From an uncultured Pseudomonadota bacterium (GTDB lineage: Bacteria; Pseudomonadota; Gammaproteobacteria; Burkholderiales; SG8-39): a stretch of DNA of 64,000 nt. The translations under genes and the position numbers were made by a program. This document shows positions 1 through 7,636 of the stretch, piece after piece. The stretch's first letter is position 1. Each line of letters starts with the position of its first letter. The stretch is taken from contig CAIXPL010000028.1 of NCBI GenBank assembly GCA_903921325.1, positions 73,829-137,828 of the forward strand, in the 5' to 3' direction. The notes below the pieces were generated by a model. It saw only the letters and a program-made list of their open reading frames with translations. It did no database searches and had not been told where the DNA came from.

Positions 1-497
1 ATGGCTGGTTGGCCAAACTGAGAGAAGATCAGCGTGCCGCGAAGGCTGAAGTATCGGTTCTGGTAAGCCAGGCCCTGCCCAAAGGGGTGGAGACTTTCGA
101 TGTGATCGACGGAGTGTGGGTGACCAACCCGCGGGCCGCCTTGCCGGTTGCAACACTCCTGCGGCATACCTTGATGCAATTGAGCGTTGCAAGGCATATC
201 GGCGAGGGGCAACAGACCAAGACCGAGATGGTGTATCAGTACCTGACTGGCCCTAAATTCCGCCATCGGGTCGAGGCCATTGTCGAGGCTTTCTCTTCCA
301 TGAAGGATGATCTGGACAGAGAACGCAAAGCGATCATGAAGCAGTGGGCAAAGCGCGACGAACAGATTGAGCGCGTCCTGGTTGCCACGGTCGGCATGTA
401 TGGTGATCTGCAAGGCATCGCCGGAAAATCACTGCAGGAGATCGAAGGGCTGAGTTTATTGGCCCTTGAATCCGACACCTCGGGACTCGGCCTATAG
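1..497 (+). CDS. DUF2130 family protein, C-terminal part (cut by left edge)
   Basis: The reading frame is already open at the first bases: Gly and Trp codons precede the first possible start, a TTG at 9. The gene therefore begins outside the window and only about 164 codons are visible. The visible part resembles the C-terminal third of DUF2130 proteins. It has the block YLTGPKFRHRVEAIVEAF, then a highly charged helix with coiled-coil character, then the tail block YGDLQGIAGKSLQEIEGL. The molecular role of the family is not known. The next gene starts 213 bases downstream and is not obviously co-transcribed. Confidence 0.8.
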   Translation, partial: GWLAKLREDQRAAKAEVSVLVSQALPKGVETFDVIDGVWVTNPRAALPVATLLRHTLMQLSVARHIGEGQQTKTEMVYQYLTGPKFRHRVEAIVEAFSSMKDDLDRERKAIMKQWAKRDEQIERVLVATVGMYGDLQGIAGKSLQEIEGLSLLALESDTSGLGL

Positions 498-710
498 CCG
501 CATCGTTATTGCGCGCCCCGGCGTCTGCCGGAAGATTCGTCATTTGTGTCAGGCCGCTTTACAAGGCGACCACGCACGGCGTTAAATAGGCGGGTTGCAG
601 GCGACCGACCCGGCCCCAGCCGTGTCGCTCAGGGACGCCTGCAAACCGGGCCGCAGAGTCCGATGTTCGCACCCCCACCGGGTGCGAGCAGACCGATGGA
701 GACACACAGC

Positions 711-1505
711 ATGAAACTCGGATTCATTGGCCTTGGCACACAGGGCAAGTACCTGGCCATCAATCTGGCGCAGGCGGGACACGATTTGATGGTGTTTGAT
801 GTGCGCCCCGAACCGCTGCAGGAGCTTGTGCAGGCCGGAGCGCGCGTCGCGAGCTCATGTGCGGCGCTCGCGGCGCATGCCCAGATTGTCGAGATCTGCG
901 TGTTGAACGATGCCCAGCTCGATGAGGTCATGCTGGCACCGCAAGGGGTGCTTGCCGGTGCTACTCCCGGCACCATCGTGGCGGTGCACAGCACGGTCGA
1001 GCCCGGCACCATTACCCGACTGGCAGAGATTGCCGCCGAGAAAAAGGTCGAACTGATTGACGCTCCGGTGAGCGGCAGTGAGCGCGGCGCAAAAAGCAAG
1101 ACCATGTCCTATATGGTGGGCGGCAGCGACCACGCATTCGAAACCTGCCGTCCGGTCTTTGCCACATCCGGACCCAAGATCACCCATACCGGACCGCTCG
1201 GCTCGGGCATACGCGCCAAGCTCGCACACCAGTTGATCATCTGCGTGAACATGCTGGCGGCCTACGAGGGCATGCGCATCGGTCGCGAGGCCGGACTGGA
1301 CCCGGCAATGCTGGAAAAAGTGGTCCATGAAGGCGCTGCACAAAGTCGTATCGCCGACCAGTGGTCTTCACTGCGCCTGGCCCCGCATGCCACCGGCGTG
1401 TTCTACAAGGACTTGCAGCTCTGCCTCAAGTTTGCTCACGAATTGGGCATTGCCGTGCCGGGTGCTGCACTGGCGCAGCAGCTCCTTGACACCATCGTGC
1501 CCTGA
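711..1505 (+). CDS. NAD(P)-dependent beta-hydroxyacid dehydrogenase (3-hydroxyisobutyrate dehydrogenase / tartronate semialdehyde reductase family)
   Basis: A 264-residue protein. The N-terminus MKLGFIGLGTQG carries the Rossmann GxGxxG signature, with Gln where most relatives have Met. The substrate motif DAPVSGSERGAKSKT lies near residue 118. The catalytic Lys sits in GSGIRAKLAHQ, where the usual Asn-Asn after the Lys is His-Gln. The family reduces or oxidises small 3-hydroxy acids with NAD(P). The frame stays open upstream to 546, but ATG 711 is chosen because GGAGA lies just before it and the fold begins there. ATG 696 is the alternative. It precedes a Rieske dioxygenase operon, but 112 bases separate them. 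The substrate cannot be read from sequence. Confidence 0.85.
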   Translation: MKLGFIGLGTQGKYLAINLAQAGHDLMVFDVRPEPLQELVQAGARVASSCAALAAHAQIVEICVLNDAQLDEVMLAPQGVLAGATPGTIVAVHSTVEPGTITRLAEIAAEKKVELIDAPVSGSERGAKSKTMSYMVGGSDHAFETCRPVFATSGPKITHTGPLGSGIRAKLAHQLIICVNMLAAYEGMRIGREAGLDPAMLEKVVHEGAAQSRIADQWSSLRLAPHATGVFYKDLQLCLKFAHELGIAVPGAALAQQLLDTIVP

Positions 1506-1617
1506 GAGTCCCGCCCCGCATGCGCGCCACCCTTACACCCGCTGCAGTCCTGTCGCGTGCGCATGGCGCCGCGGCGAGCGAGGCCCATGTGCGGGCACCC
1601 TTGGAGACTGACGCGAA

Positions 1618-2940
1618 ATGAAAAGCTTTAACGGGTCAGCACGCGACCTGGTGAACGGGCGCAACGGCGAGATCAGTCGCGAGCTCTTCGTAAACAAGGA
1701 TATTTACCAGGAAGAACAGGAACAGGTGTTTGCCCGCGCCTGGCTCTATGTCGGCCATGAAAGCCAGGTGAGAAACCCGGGCGATTTCTTCGTCTCCAAG
1801 ATGGGCGAAGAATCGGTGATTCTGGTGCGCGACCGCGAATCGCGCCTGCATGTGTTTCTGAACACCTGCCGCCATCGCGGCATGAAAGTATGCCGCTATG
1901 ATGAAGGCAACACGCGCAATTTCATCTGCCCGTACCACGGCTGGAGTTTTTCAACCGATGGCCGTCTGGTCGGTGTGCAGGACTACCAGGCCGCTTATCA
2001 GCCGCCGTTTGATCGCGACCAATGGGGTCTGGTCGAAGTCGCACAGTTGGCGGTGCGGCATGGCACTGTGTGGGCGACCTGGGATCGCAACGCACCGTCG
2101 TTCGATGAGTATCTTGGCGATGCGCGCCATGCGCTGGACACCGGCCTGTGCGCCTGGGATGGTGGCGATGGCGAAACCGAGCTGCTCGGCAGCGTGCAGA
2201 AATGGATCATTCCATCCAATTGGAAATTCGTCGCAGAGAATTTTGCCGGCGACGTGTTGCATGCCATCAGTCATCGATCGGTCGATATGGTCGGCATCGG
2301 ACCCAATGCGAGCGAGGGGCGCCGCGATAATCCAGGGCGCCTGGTCATCGTTGCGCATGAAGGCGGTCATGGTTTCGTCTATGGCATTAAGCCGCCTGAT
2401 CCGGAACGCACCGACTATTCGGAATCGGCGATTACAGCGGCCTACTTCAAGGAGTGCTGGCAGCGCCGGCTCAAGCGACAGGGGGACCGTGCGGGGGTGA
2501 GTCCGCTGGTGGGTACCGTGTTCCCGAATATGTCGTTTCACGGGCAGCAGCCGCGCACCATCGTGGTCGCGCATCCGCGCGGGCCGACGCAGACTGAAAT
2601 GTGGCGCGTCTATTTTGTCGACCGCGCTGCACCCGAGGAGGTGAAACGCTACCTGCGCAGCTACTACATGCGCTATTCCGGTCCGGCCGGCATGACCGAG
2701 CAGGACGATATGGAGAACTGGAATTACGCTTCGGCGGCCAGCGAAGGCACCATTGCCCGCCGCTACCCGTATCACTACAAAGCGGGCCTTGGCGCAGCCG
2801 AACCAAGCGATCTGATCGCGGGCATGGTGACCAATGCGCCGGTGACCAGCGAGCAGAATCCACGCGAGCTGTACCGTCGCTGGGCGCAATTCATGGATTC
2901 TGCCGACTGGGACAGCCTGCGCGGCGGTGCTAGCCGATGA
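1618..2940 (+). CDS. Rieske aromatic ring-hydroxylating dioxygenase, alpha (catalytic) subunit
   Basis: A 440-residue protein. The N-terminal Rieske centre is complete: Cys84-x-His86, then Cys104-x2-His107, binding a [2Fe-2S] cluster. The C-terminal catalytic domain shows the mononuclear iron region NFAGDVLHAISH (about residues 208-219) and a distal acidic DDMEN motif. The two iron histidines are separated by three residues, whereas most relatives have four. The family inserts O2 into aromatic rings to give cis-dihydrodiols. The stop overlaps the start of the beta-subunit gene by four bases (ATGA), so the pair is coupled. No reductase or ferredoxin gene is nearby. The substrate is unknown; a carboxylated aromatic is plausible from context. 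Confidence 0.92.
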   Translation: MKSFNGSARDLVNGRNGEISRELFVNKDIYQEEQEQVFARAWLYVGHESQVRNPGDFFVSKMGEESVILVRDRESRLHVFLNTCRHRGMKVCRYDEGNTRNFICPYHGWSFSTDGRLVGVQDYQAAYQPPFDRDQWGLVEVAQLAVRHGTVWATWDRNAPSFDEYLGDARHALDTGLCAWDGGDGETELLGSVQKWIIPSNWKFVAENFAGDVLHAISHRSVDMVGIGPNASEGRRDNPGRLVIVAHEGGHGFVYGIKPPDPERTDYSESAITAAYFKECWQRRLKRQGDRAGVSPLVGTVFPNMSFHGQQPRTIVVAHPRGPTQTEMWRVYFVDRAAPEEVKRYLRSYYMRYSGPAGMTEQDDMENWNYASAASEGTIARRYPYHYKAGLGAAEPSDLIAGMVTNAPVTSEQNPRELYRRWAQFMDSADWDSLRGGASR

Positions 2941-3539
2941 GTGCCGCGAGTCCACCGACGATGTCCCAATCGGACGATTTCAGCCGCCAGCTGGGTCCCA
3001 TCGTGACACCGACGCGGCTTGCCTATCTGAGCTTGATGCGCGAGGTGGAAGACTTTTATTTTCGCGAAGCTGACCTCCTTGATGAACGCCATTACGAAGC
3101 CTGGCTCGACACTTTCAGTGCCGATGTCACCTACTGGATGCCCATGCGCAAGAATGTCGCCTGGGAAGACAGAGACAGGGATATCACGGCAGCCGATGAC
3201 GTTGCCTGGATGCGTGACGACAAGACCATCCTTACCAAACGGGTGCACCAGTTGCTGACCGGCATTCACTGGGCCGAGGAGCCGCTGTCGCGAGTCGCGC
3301 ATTTGATCACCAACATTCATATGAGCGAGCCGCGTGGTGAGCTTCCCGAGGGCGCTGAGATGCTGGTGAAAAGCCGTTTTTTTGTTTACCGCAATCGACT
3401 GGAGACCGAGACTGATGTGCTGGTCGGACGGCGCGAAGATCAACTGCGCCGCGAGAACGGTCAGTTAAGAGTGTGTCACCGCAAAATCATCATTGATCAA
3501 TCCACCTTGATGGCGAAGAATCTGACGGTGTTTTTGTGA
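2937..3539 (+). CDS. Rieske dioxygenase beta subunit (SnoaL/NTF2-like fold)
   Basis: A 200-residue protein of normal length for the small structural subunit of alpha3beta3 ring-hydroxylating dioxygenases. Typical blocks are visible: an N-terminal helix with EVEDFYFREADLLDERHYEAW, then YWMPMRKN, and near the end CHRKIIIDQ. It starts in a four-base overlap with the alpha-subunit stop codon (ATGA at 2937-2940), which argues for translational coupling and a fixed subunit ratio. Alternative start: the ATG 24 bases in (MSQSDDFS). The beta subunit supports assembly and sometimes substrate range, and carries no cofactor. Confidence 0.92.
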   Translation: MSAASPPTMSQSDDFSRQLGPIVTPTRLAYLSLMREVEDFYFREADLLDERHYEAWLDTFSADVTYWMPMRKNVAWEDRDRDITAADDVAWMRDDKTILTKRVHQLLTGIHWAEEPLSRVAHLITNIHMSEPRGELPEGAEMLVKSRFFVYRNRLETETDVLVGRREDQLRRENGQLRVCHRKIIIDQSTLMAKNLTVFL

Positions 3540-3682
3540 ATGCCCTGAAGGCCGGCGTGACGTCCTACCCAATGTTTCCGGCAAATCGGATTTTGACTGT
3601 TCTGACAATCCAGCACGACTGAATAACTCTCGTATCGCAGCACAACCCCCGCACACACTGTGCGCATCCCTCAGGAGCGTTT

Positions 3683-4864
3683 ATGCAATCCGATCGCCTA
3701 AGTTCATTGCTCAGTCTGGGCACCGCCTTGCTGCTCGTTGCCGCGCCACTCGCACTGCCGCGTGACGCACTGGCGGCTGACACCATCAAGATCGGTGTCA
3801 TCAATTCCACCAGCGGGCAGTTCGCCGATCTGGGTGTGAAAATCAATGAAGGCATCCAGCTCTACATGAAGCAGCACGGCGACACCGTGGCGGGCAAGCG
3901 CATCGAGCTCATCATGCGCGATGACACCGGCCCCAACCCGGATGTCACCAAACGCCTGGCCCTCGAACTGATTGCTCGCGACAAGGTTGATCTGCTGACT
4001 GGATTCGTATCGACCCCGGGGGCGATCGCCACCATTCCGGTCGCCACCGAGGCACGCAAACCCACCATCATCATGCAGGCGGCCACCGGTGGCATTACCG
4101 AACGCTCACCCTACATGGCGCGACTGTCGTTCACTCTCGGGCAAGTCGCCGGACCCATGGGCGAATGGGCCGCCAAGAACGGCTTGCCCACCGTGTATAC
4201 CATCGTCGCCGACTACGGCCCTGGCTATGACGGAGAAGCGGCCTTCATCAAAGCCTATACTGCCAATGGCGGCAAGGTGATCGGCGGCGTCAGAACACCG
4301 CTCGCCAGTAACGATTACGCGGTCTACCTGCAACGGGTACTGAACGAGAAACCCTCGGCGGTGTTCGCCTTTGTGCCGGCCGGACGCTCGGGCATTGCAT
4401 TCGCCAAAGCGTTCAATGACATGGGTCTCACCAAAGCTGGCATCAAGCTGATCACCACCGGCGACATCGTGAGCGAAAACGGACTTGAGGCCATCGGTGA
4501 TTCGGCGCTCGGCATCATTTCGGCCTATCACTATTCGGCCTCGCACGATTCACCCGAAAACAAGGCGCTGCAAAAGGCCTATACCGAGGCCTACGGTCCC
4601 AAGGCGCGACTGGATTTTCTGGTCATGCAGGCCTATGACACGATGAGCGTGATCTGCAACGTGGCCGAGCAACTGCGTGGTGATATGGATCCCGACAAGG
4701 TGATGGCTGCTCTGGCAGGCTACAAGTTCGTGAGCGCGCGCGGCCCGGTGGTGATCAACGCGCAGACCCGTACAGTGGATCAGACCGTGTACATTCGCCG
4801 GGTTGAGAAACGCGATGGCTTGCTGCAGAACATTGAGTTCGACAAGATTGAACCGGCACGCTAA
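3683..4864 (+). CDS. Periplasmic ABC-type binding protein, branched-chain amino acid (Liv, Peripla_BP_6) type
   Basis: A 393-residue protein with a clear Sec signal peptide: a positive start, the hydrophobic run LGTALLLVAAPLAL, and cleavage near ALAA before DTIKIGVI. The mature part opens with IKIGVINSTSGQFADLG, typical of Liv-type periplasmic binding proteins. In Burkholderiales such proteins often bind aromatic acids as well as amino acids. A CAGGAG ribosome site precedes ATG 3683. It lies 143 bases after the dioxygenase beta subunit in the same direction. No livH, livM, livG or livF gene is present in the window, so it would have to work with a permease encoded elsewhere. Confidence 0.9.
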   Translation: MQSDRLSSLLSLGTALLLVAAPLALPRDALAADTIKIGVINSTSGQFADLGVKINEGIQLYMKQHGDTVAGKRIELIMRDDTGPNPDVTKRLALELIARDKVDLLTGFVSTPGAIATIPVATEARKPTIIMQAATGGITERSPYMARLSFTLGQVAGPMGEWAAKNGLPTVYTIVADYGPGYDGEAAFIKAYTANGGKVIGGVRTPLASNDYAVYLQRVLNEKPSAVFAFVPAGRSGIAFAKAFNDMGLTKAGIKLITTGDIVSENGLEAIGDSALGIISAYHYSASHDSPENKALQKAYTEAYGPKARLDFLVMQAYDTMSVICNVAEQLRGDMDPDKVMAALAGYKFVSARGPVVINAQTRTVDQTVYIRRVEKRDGLLQNIEFDKIEPAR

Positions 4865-4891
4865 TGCCCCGCTCGCGGCGCGGGCGCCGCA

Positions 4892-5638
4892 GTGCGACGT
4901 CCGGTGAAGCTTGAACAGATTCTGTTCAGTCAGGGCTTTGGCACGCGGCGCTCCTGCCGTGCCCTGATTCTGTCAGCAGCGGTGCAGGTTGATGGACTGA
5001 CCTGCACCGACCCGCAAGCCGAGTTTGCCCCTGAGCACGTCGATCGAGACTGGCTGTTTCAAGTCAATGACGTGTCATGGACCTACCGCAAGCGCGCATT
5101 GCTGATGCTGCACAAGCCCGCCGGCTACGAGTGCTCACAGAAGGCGAAATCTCACCCGGCGGTCTATACCTTGCTGCCCGACCCGCTGCGCACGCGCGCC
5201 GTGCAGGCGGTTGGCAGGCTCGATCAGGATTGCACCGGCCTGCTGCTGTTCTCCGACGACGGGCAGTTCATTCATCGCATGACGTCGCCGCGCCATGAAG
5301 TACCCAAACTCTATGAAGTGCGCACGTCCGATCCGATCACGGACGAGCAGATCACCCGTCTGTTAGCCGGTGTTGTGCTCGAGGACGATCCGCAGCCAGT
5401 CCGCGCCCTCGCGTGTGTGCGCGGGGGTGATCATTTGCTGGCAATGACCTTGACCTCAGGCAAATACCATCAGGTCAAACGCATGCTGGCAGCGGTAGGC
5501 AATCATGTCGCCGCGCTGCATCGCAGCCAGATTGGCAGATTGCGCCTGCCGGCCGACCTGGGCGTGGGCCAGTGGCGCTGGCTCAGCGCGCAGGATGAGG
5601 CCCTGCTGACAGGAACTGCGCAACATCCGAACGACTGA
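4892..5638 (+). CDS. Pseudouridine synthase, RsuA family
   Basis: A 248-residue protein. An N-terminal S4 RNA-binding domain (KLEQILFSQGFGTRRSCR to about VQVDG) is followed by the catalytic domain with GRLDQDCTGLLLFSDDG, which contains the nucleophilic Asp. Near the C-terminus lies GKYHQVKRMLAAVGN, the family's QVKRM motif. The length and the KPAGYECS block fit RsuA-like enzymes, which isomerise a uridine in 16S rRNA. RluE-like activity cannot be excluded. The start is a GTG at 4892; no ATG is available in frame. It is a housekeeping gene between catabolic modules. Confidence 0.87.
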   Translation: MRRPVKLEQILFSQGFGTRRSCRALILSAAVQVDGLTCTDPQAEFAPEHVDRDWLFQVNDVSWTYRKRALLMLHKPAGYECSQKAKSHPAVYTLLPDPLRTRAVQAVGRLDQDCTGLLLFSDDGQFIHRMTSPRHEVPKLYEVRTSDPITDEQITRLLAGVVLEDDPQPVRALACVRGGDHLLAMTLTSGKYHQVKRMLAAVGNHVAALHRSQIGRLRLPADLGVGQWRWLSAQDEALLTGTAQHPND

Positions 5639-5737
5639 GCAATCCGGTGATCGGCGAAGTTAGCCACCCGAGCAAGCGGCAGGACTAGCCACCGCTACTC
5701 ACACTACGCACCCACCTGCACGCGCACCCGCCTGACC

Positions 5738-6379
5738 CTACCAAGCCAATACGCGCTTGCCGACGAGGGCGCCAATGGCACCGGGGATGAGTATGCCCAG
5801 CAGATACCAGATGCCGACGAAGACTGGCGACAATTCCGGGCAGTGCAGGCAATAAATGCACGCCCCCGCCGCCCCGGAGAACAGACCAGCGACAAACCCA
5901 GCCAGAGACAGTTGGGTCGGAGCCATCTCCTTCATTACCCGCATCACGGCAAAGAAAATCGGTGCTGCGAGTACGGTGATCAAAATGGGACACACTTCCC
6001 AGGTGTCGCCATAGATGAGCTCTGACACTGGCTGTGTCCCGTGACGCTCAAGCGTCCAGGCAGAACAGATCCAGATCACGATCACGGGAGCGACAAAACC
6101 GAGCACCACCCAGCCGGCGCGAGCACCCGGGCGCGCCGCCCAGCGAATGGCATAAAACCCGGCCAAAGCAAGCGCAGCGGCAAACCCGAACTTCAACCAG
6201 AACAGCGGCATGAGCAGGGTTTGCAGAAGATCCGGGCGGATCTCCATCTGCCACGCCATCAGCACAAACGACAGCGTGCCGGCGAACGCGAGTCCGATTG
6301 TCATCCGGCGATAAAAAGAGACCGGCAGGCTCTCGTCAATATCGGCGGCCAGCAGATGTATCAATTGGTCAGTTTCCAT
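5738..6379 (-). CDS. nrsF: NrsF-type anti-sigma factor (DUF1109), membrane protein
   Basis: A 213-residue protein with about six hydrophobic segments (such as IGLAFAGTLSFVLMA, FGFAAALALAGFYAI and WVVLGFVAPVIVIWI). It matches the DUF1109 family, whose member NrsF is the membrane anti-sigma factor for SigF in Caulobacter. Cysteines at CPILI and in CIYCLHCPE are of the sort proposed to sense redox or metal stress in this family. Its start lies inside the end of the sigma-factor gene (11-base overlap), as in other sigF-nrsF operons. It is expected to hold the sigma factor at the inner membrane until a signal arrives. Confidence 0.88.
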   Translation of the reverse strand: METDQLIHLLAADIDESLPVSFYRRMTIGLAFAGTLSFVLMAWQMEIRPDLLQTLLMPLFWLKFGFAAALALAGFYAIRWAARPGARAGWVVLGFVAPVIVIWICSAWTLERHGTQPVSELIYGDTWEVCPILITVLAAPIFFAVMRVMKEMAPTQLSLAGFVAGLFSGAAGACIYCLHCPELSPVFVGIWYLLGILIPGAIGALVGKRVLAW

Positions 6380-6941
6380 GCTGCACCCTTAACAGTTCTG
6401 ACAGCTTTTTCAATCCCCGGTGGACACCCACCTTGATGGCCGATTCGCTCATTCCGCAGCGCTCGGCGGCTTCACGCACCGACAGCCCGTCGAGCTTGGT
6501 GAGCTGTATCGGCAAGCGCAAATTGTCCGGCAACGCCATCAACAACCGCCCGACATCCTGTCGTGCATCGTTGGAGGCAAGCTCTGAATGCGCAAATAGT
6601 TCCGGTGCGTCCTCCAGGGGCACATGCGCTCCCTCGTGATGCCTGCGGCGCAGGAAGTCGACATATTTATATTTCGCAATGGCATGTATCCAGGCCGAAA
6701 TCGGCAAATCAACATCATAGGTATGGCGTTTGTTGTGAATCGCCAGCAAGACTTCCTGCACCAGATCCTCCACCTCGTCGGGCACCCCTTCGAGCCGCTT
6801 TCTGAAATAGCCCCGCAAGTGATCACCCAGGGCCTTCAGAAAGGCCGCATAACTCGCACTGTCACCTGCACCTGCAGCGAGAAACAAAGTCCTGAGGCGA
6901 GCCTCGAGCTGGGCAAACCGCTGCGCCTGGGTTGATTCCAT
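6369..6941 (-). CDS. sigF: ECF sigma factor, SigF type
   Basis: A 190-residue sigma-70-family factor with only regions 2 and 4. Region 2 includes DEVEDLVQEVLLAIHNKRHTY and the promoter-melting segment ISAWIHAIAKYKYVDFLRR. Region 4 has LDGLSVREAAERCGMSESAIKVGVHRG, a standard helix-turn-helix. It overlaps the NrsF gene downstream, which identifies it as the SigF class. A sequence that fits the SigF promoter (GTAACA, 16-base spacer, CGAA) lies 30-55 bases upstream, so it probably drives its own operon. The likely signals are oxidative or heavy-metal stress, by analogy with Caulobacter. Confidence 0.93.
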   Translation of the reverse strand: MESTQAQRFAQLEARLRTLFLAAGAGDSASYAAFLKALGDHLRGYFRKRLEGVPDEVEDLVQEVLLAIHNKRHTYDVDLPISAWIHAIAKYKYVDFLRRRHHEGAHVPLEDAPELFAHSELASNDARQDVGRLLMALPDNLRLPIQLTKLDGLSVREAAERCGMSESAIKVGVHRGLKKLSELLRVQHGN

Positions 6942-6970
6942 CCGGTATCAGTCGCTCTATGAAGGGAAAG

Positions 6971-6996
6971 TTCGAAGGTTGACTCGAAATTGTTAC
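6971..6996 (-). promoter_or_regulatory. Predicted SigF promoter for the sigF-nrsF operon
   Basis: Read on the minus strand: GTAACA (-35), exactly 16 bases, then CGAA (-10). This is one base from the GTAACC-N16-CGAA consensus reported for Caulobacter SigF. The -10 lies 30 bases upstream of the sigF start codon, giving a short leader. It suggests positive autoregulation. Confidence 0.72.
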
Positions 6997-7025
6997 ATCA
7001 ACCCTGGAAGAATTTCTGAATTGTT

Positions 7026-7051
7026 GTAACCGATTTCCGCATAAGGCCGAA
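7026..7051 (+). promoter_or_regulatory. Predicted SigF promoter for the MXKDX repeat gene
   Basis: GTAACC at 7026-7031, a 16-base spacer, and CGAA at 7048-7051: an exact match to the consensus recalled for Caulobacter SigF. It points toward the small repeat-protein gene starting at 7186. That leaves an untranslated leader of about 130 bases, long enough for additional control. It is divergent from the sigF promoter. Confidence 0.75.
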
Positions 7052-7185
7052 CTTGGGGGTGCAAGCGCGCTTTGCGGGCAGTCGCAAGCAAGCACGTGAG
7101 TGCCCCCGGATCACTGCGCCGGGGTTGGGTAATCCCGATCCGGTGGTCGGATCGGCCTCCACTTTCATTCCTCCAGGAGCTTTAC

Positions 7186-7425
7186 ATGAACAAAGTGTCC
7201 GTATTGATCGCCTCGCTCATGATTTCCGTACTGGCCGTGCCGGCTTTCGCCGACGACATGGCCAAGGACAGCATGAAAAAGGATTCGATGGCCAAAGACA
7301 GCATGAAGAAAGACGACATGATGAAGAAAGATGCCATGGCAGCCGACAGCATGAAGAAGGATGCGATGGGCAAGGACAGCATGAAGAAAGACGATTCGAT
7401 GAAGAAGGACGCCATGTCCAAGTAG
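7186..7425 (+). CDS. Secreted pentapeptide MXKDX repeat protein
   Basis: A 79-residue protein. Residues 1 to about 22 form a Sec signal peptide (MNKVSVLIASLMISVLAVPAFA). The whole mature part is a run of five-residue units such as MAKDS, MKKDS, MKKDD, AMGKD and SMKKD, with no Cys, no aromatic residue and no predicted fold. The ribosome site CAGGAG lies seven bases before ATG 7186; in-frame starts farther upstream lack both a ribosome site and a signal sequence. MXKDX proteins are recognised as a family but their function is not established; Met, Asp and Lys spacing could suit metal binding. The upstream SigF promoter implies stress induction. Confidence 0.85.
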   Translation: MNKVSVLIASLMISVLAVPAFADDMAKDSMKKDSMAKDSMKKDDMMKKDAMAADSMKKDAMGKDSMKKDDSMKKDAMSK

Positions 7426-7636
7426 GTCTGACCGCCGGGATGCGTCCGGTCGCGGGCGTTTCCCGGCGCTTGCGCAATTGCCTGTGCCGGCGCCGGTGCC
7501 TCTCGTGTGGCGTGACGGGCTGTGCTGGGCTGTGCCGAACCCGTGCCTGCACCACATCCGCGTGATGCATGCGCACATCAGGGTTGCTCTGTATCCGGGC
7601 TGATCGTAATCTGTCTGACTACCCGATCACTCCTGG

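Noticed and set aside
711-1505. C-terminal truncation of the beta-hydroxyacid dehydrogenase
   Set aside because: It is short at 264 residues, but some members of the family end in a similar QQLL tail, so truncation is not supported.
1520-1621. Short frame whose stop overlaps the Rieske alpha start (ATGA)
   Set aside because: Thirty-three codons, no ribosome site and no recognisable sequence; the overlap is probably chance.
1951-2955. Open frame of 334 codons on the minus strand
   Set aside because: Antisense to the Rieske alpha subunit; no recognisable family, and His/Arg-rich composition typical of shadow frames.
7182-7421. Minus-strand frame encoding a hydrophobic repeat peptide
   Set aside because: It is the mirror of the Met-Lys-Asp repeats. 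The plus strand has the signal peptide, ribosome site and promoter.
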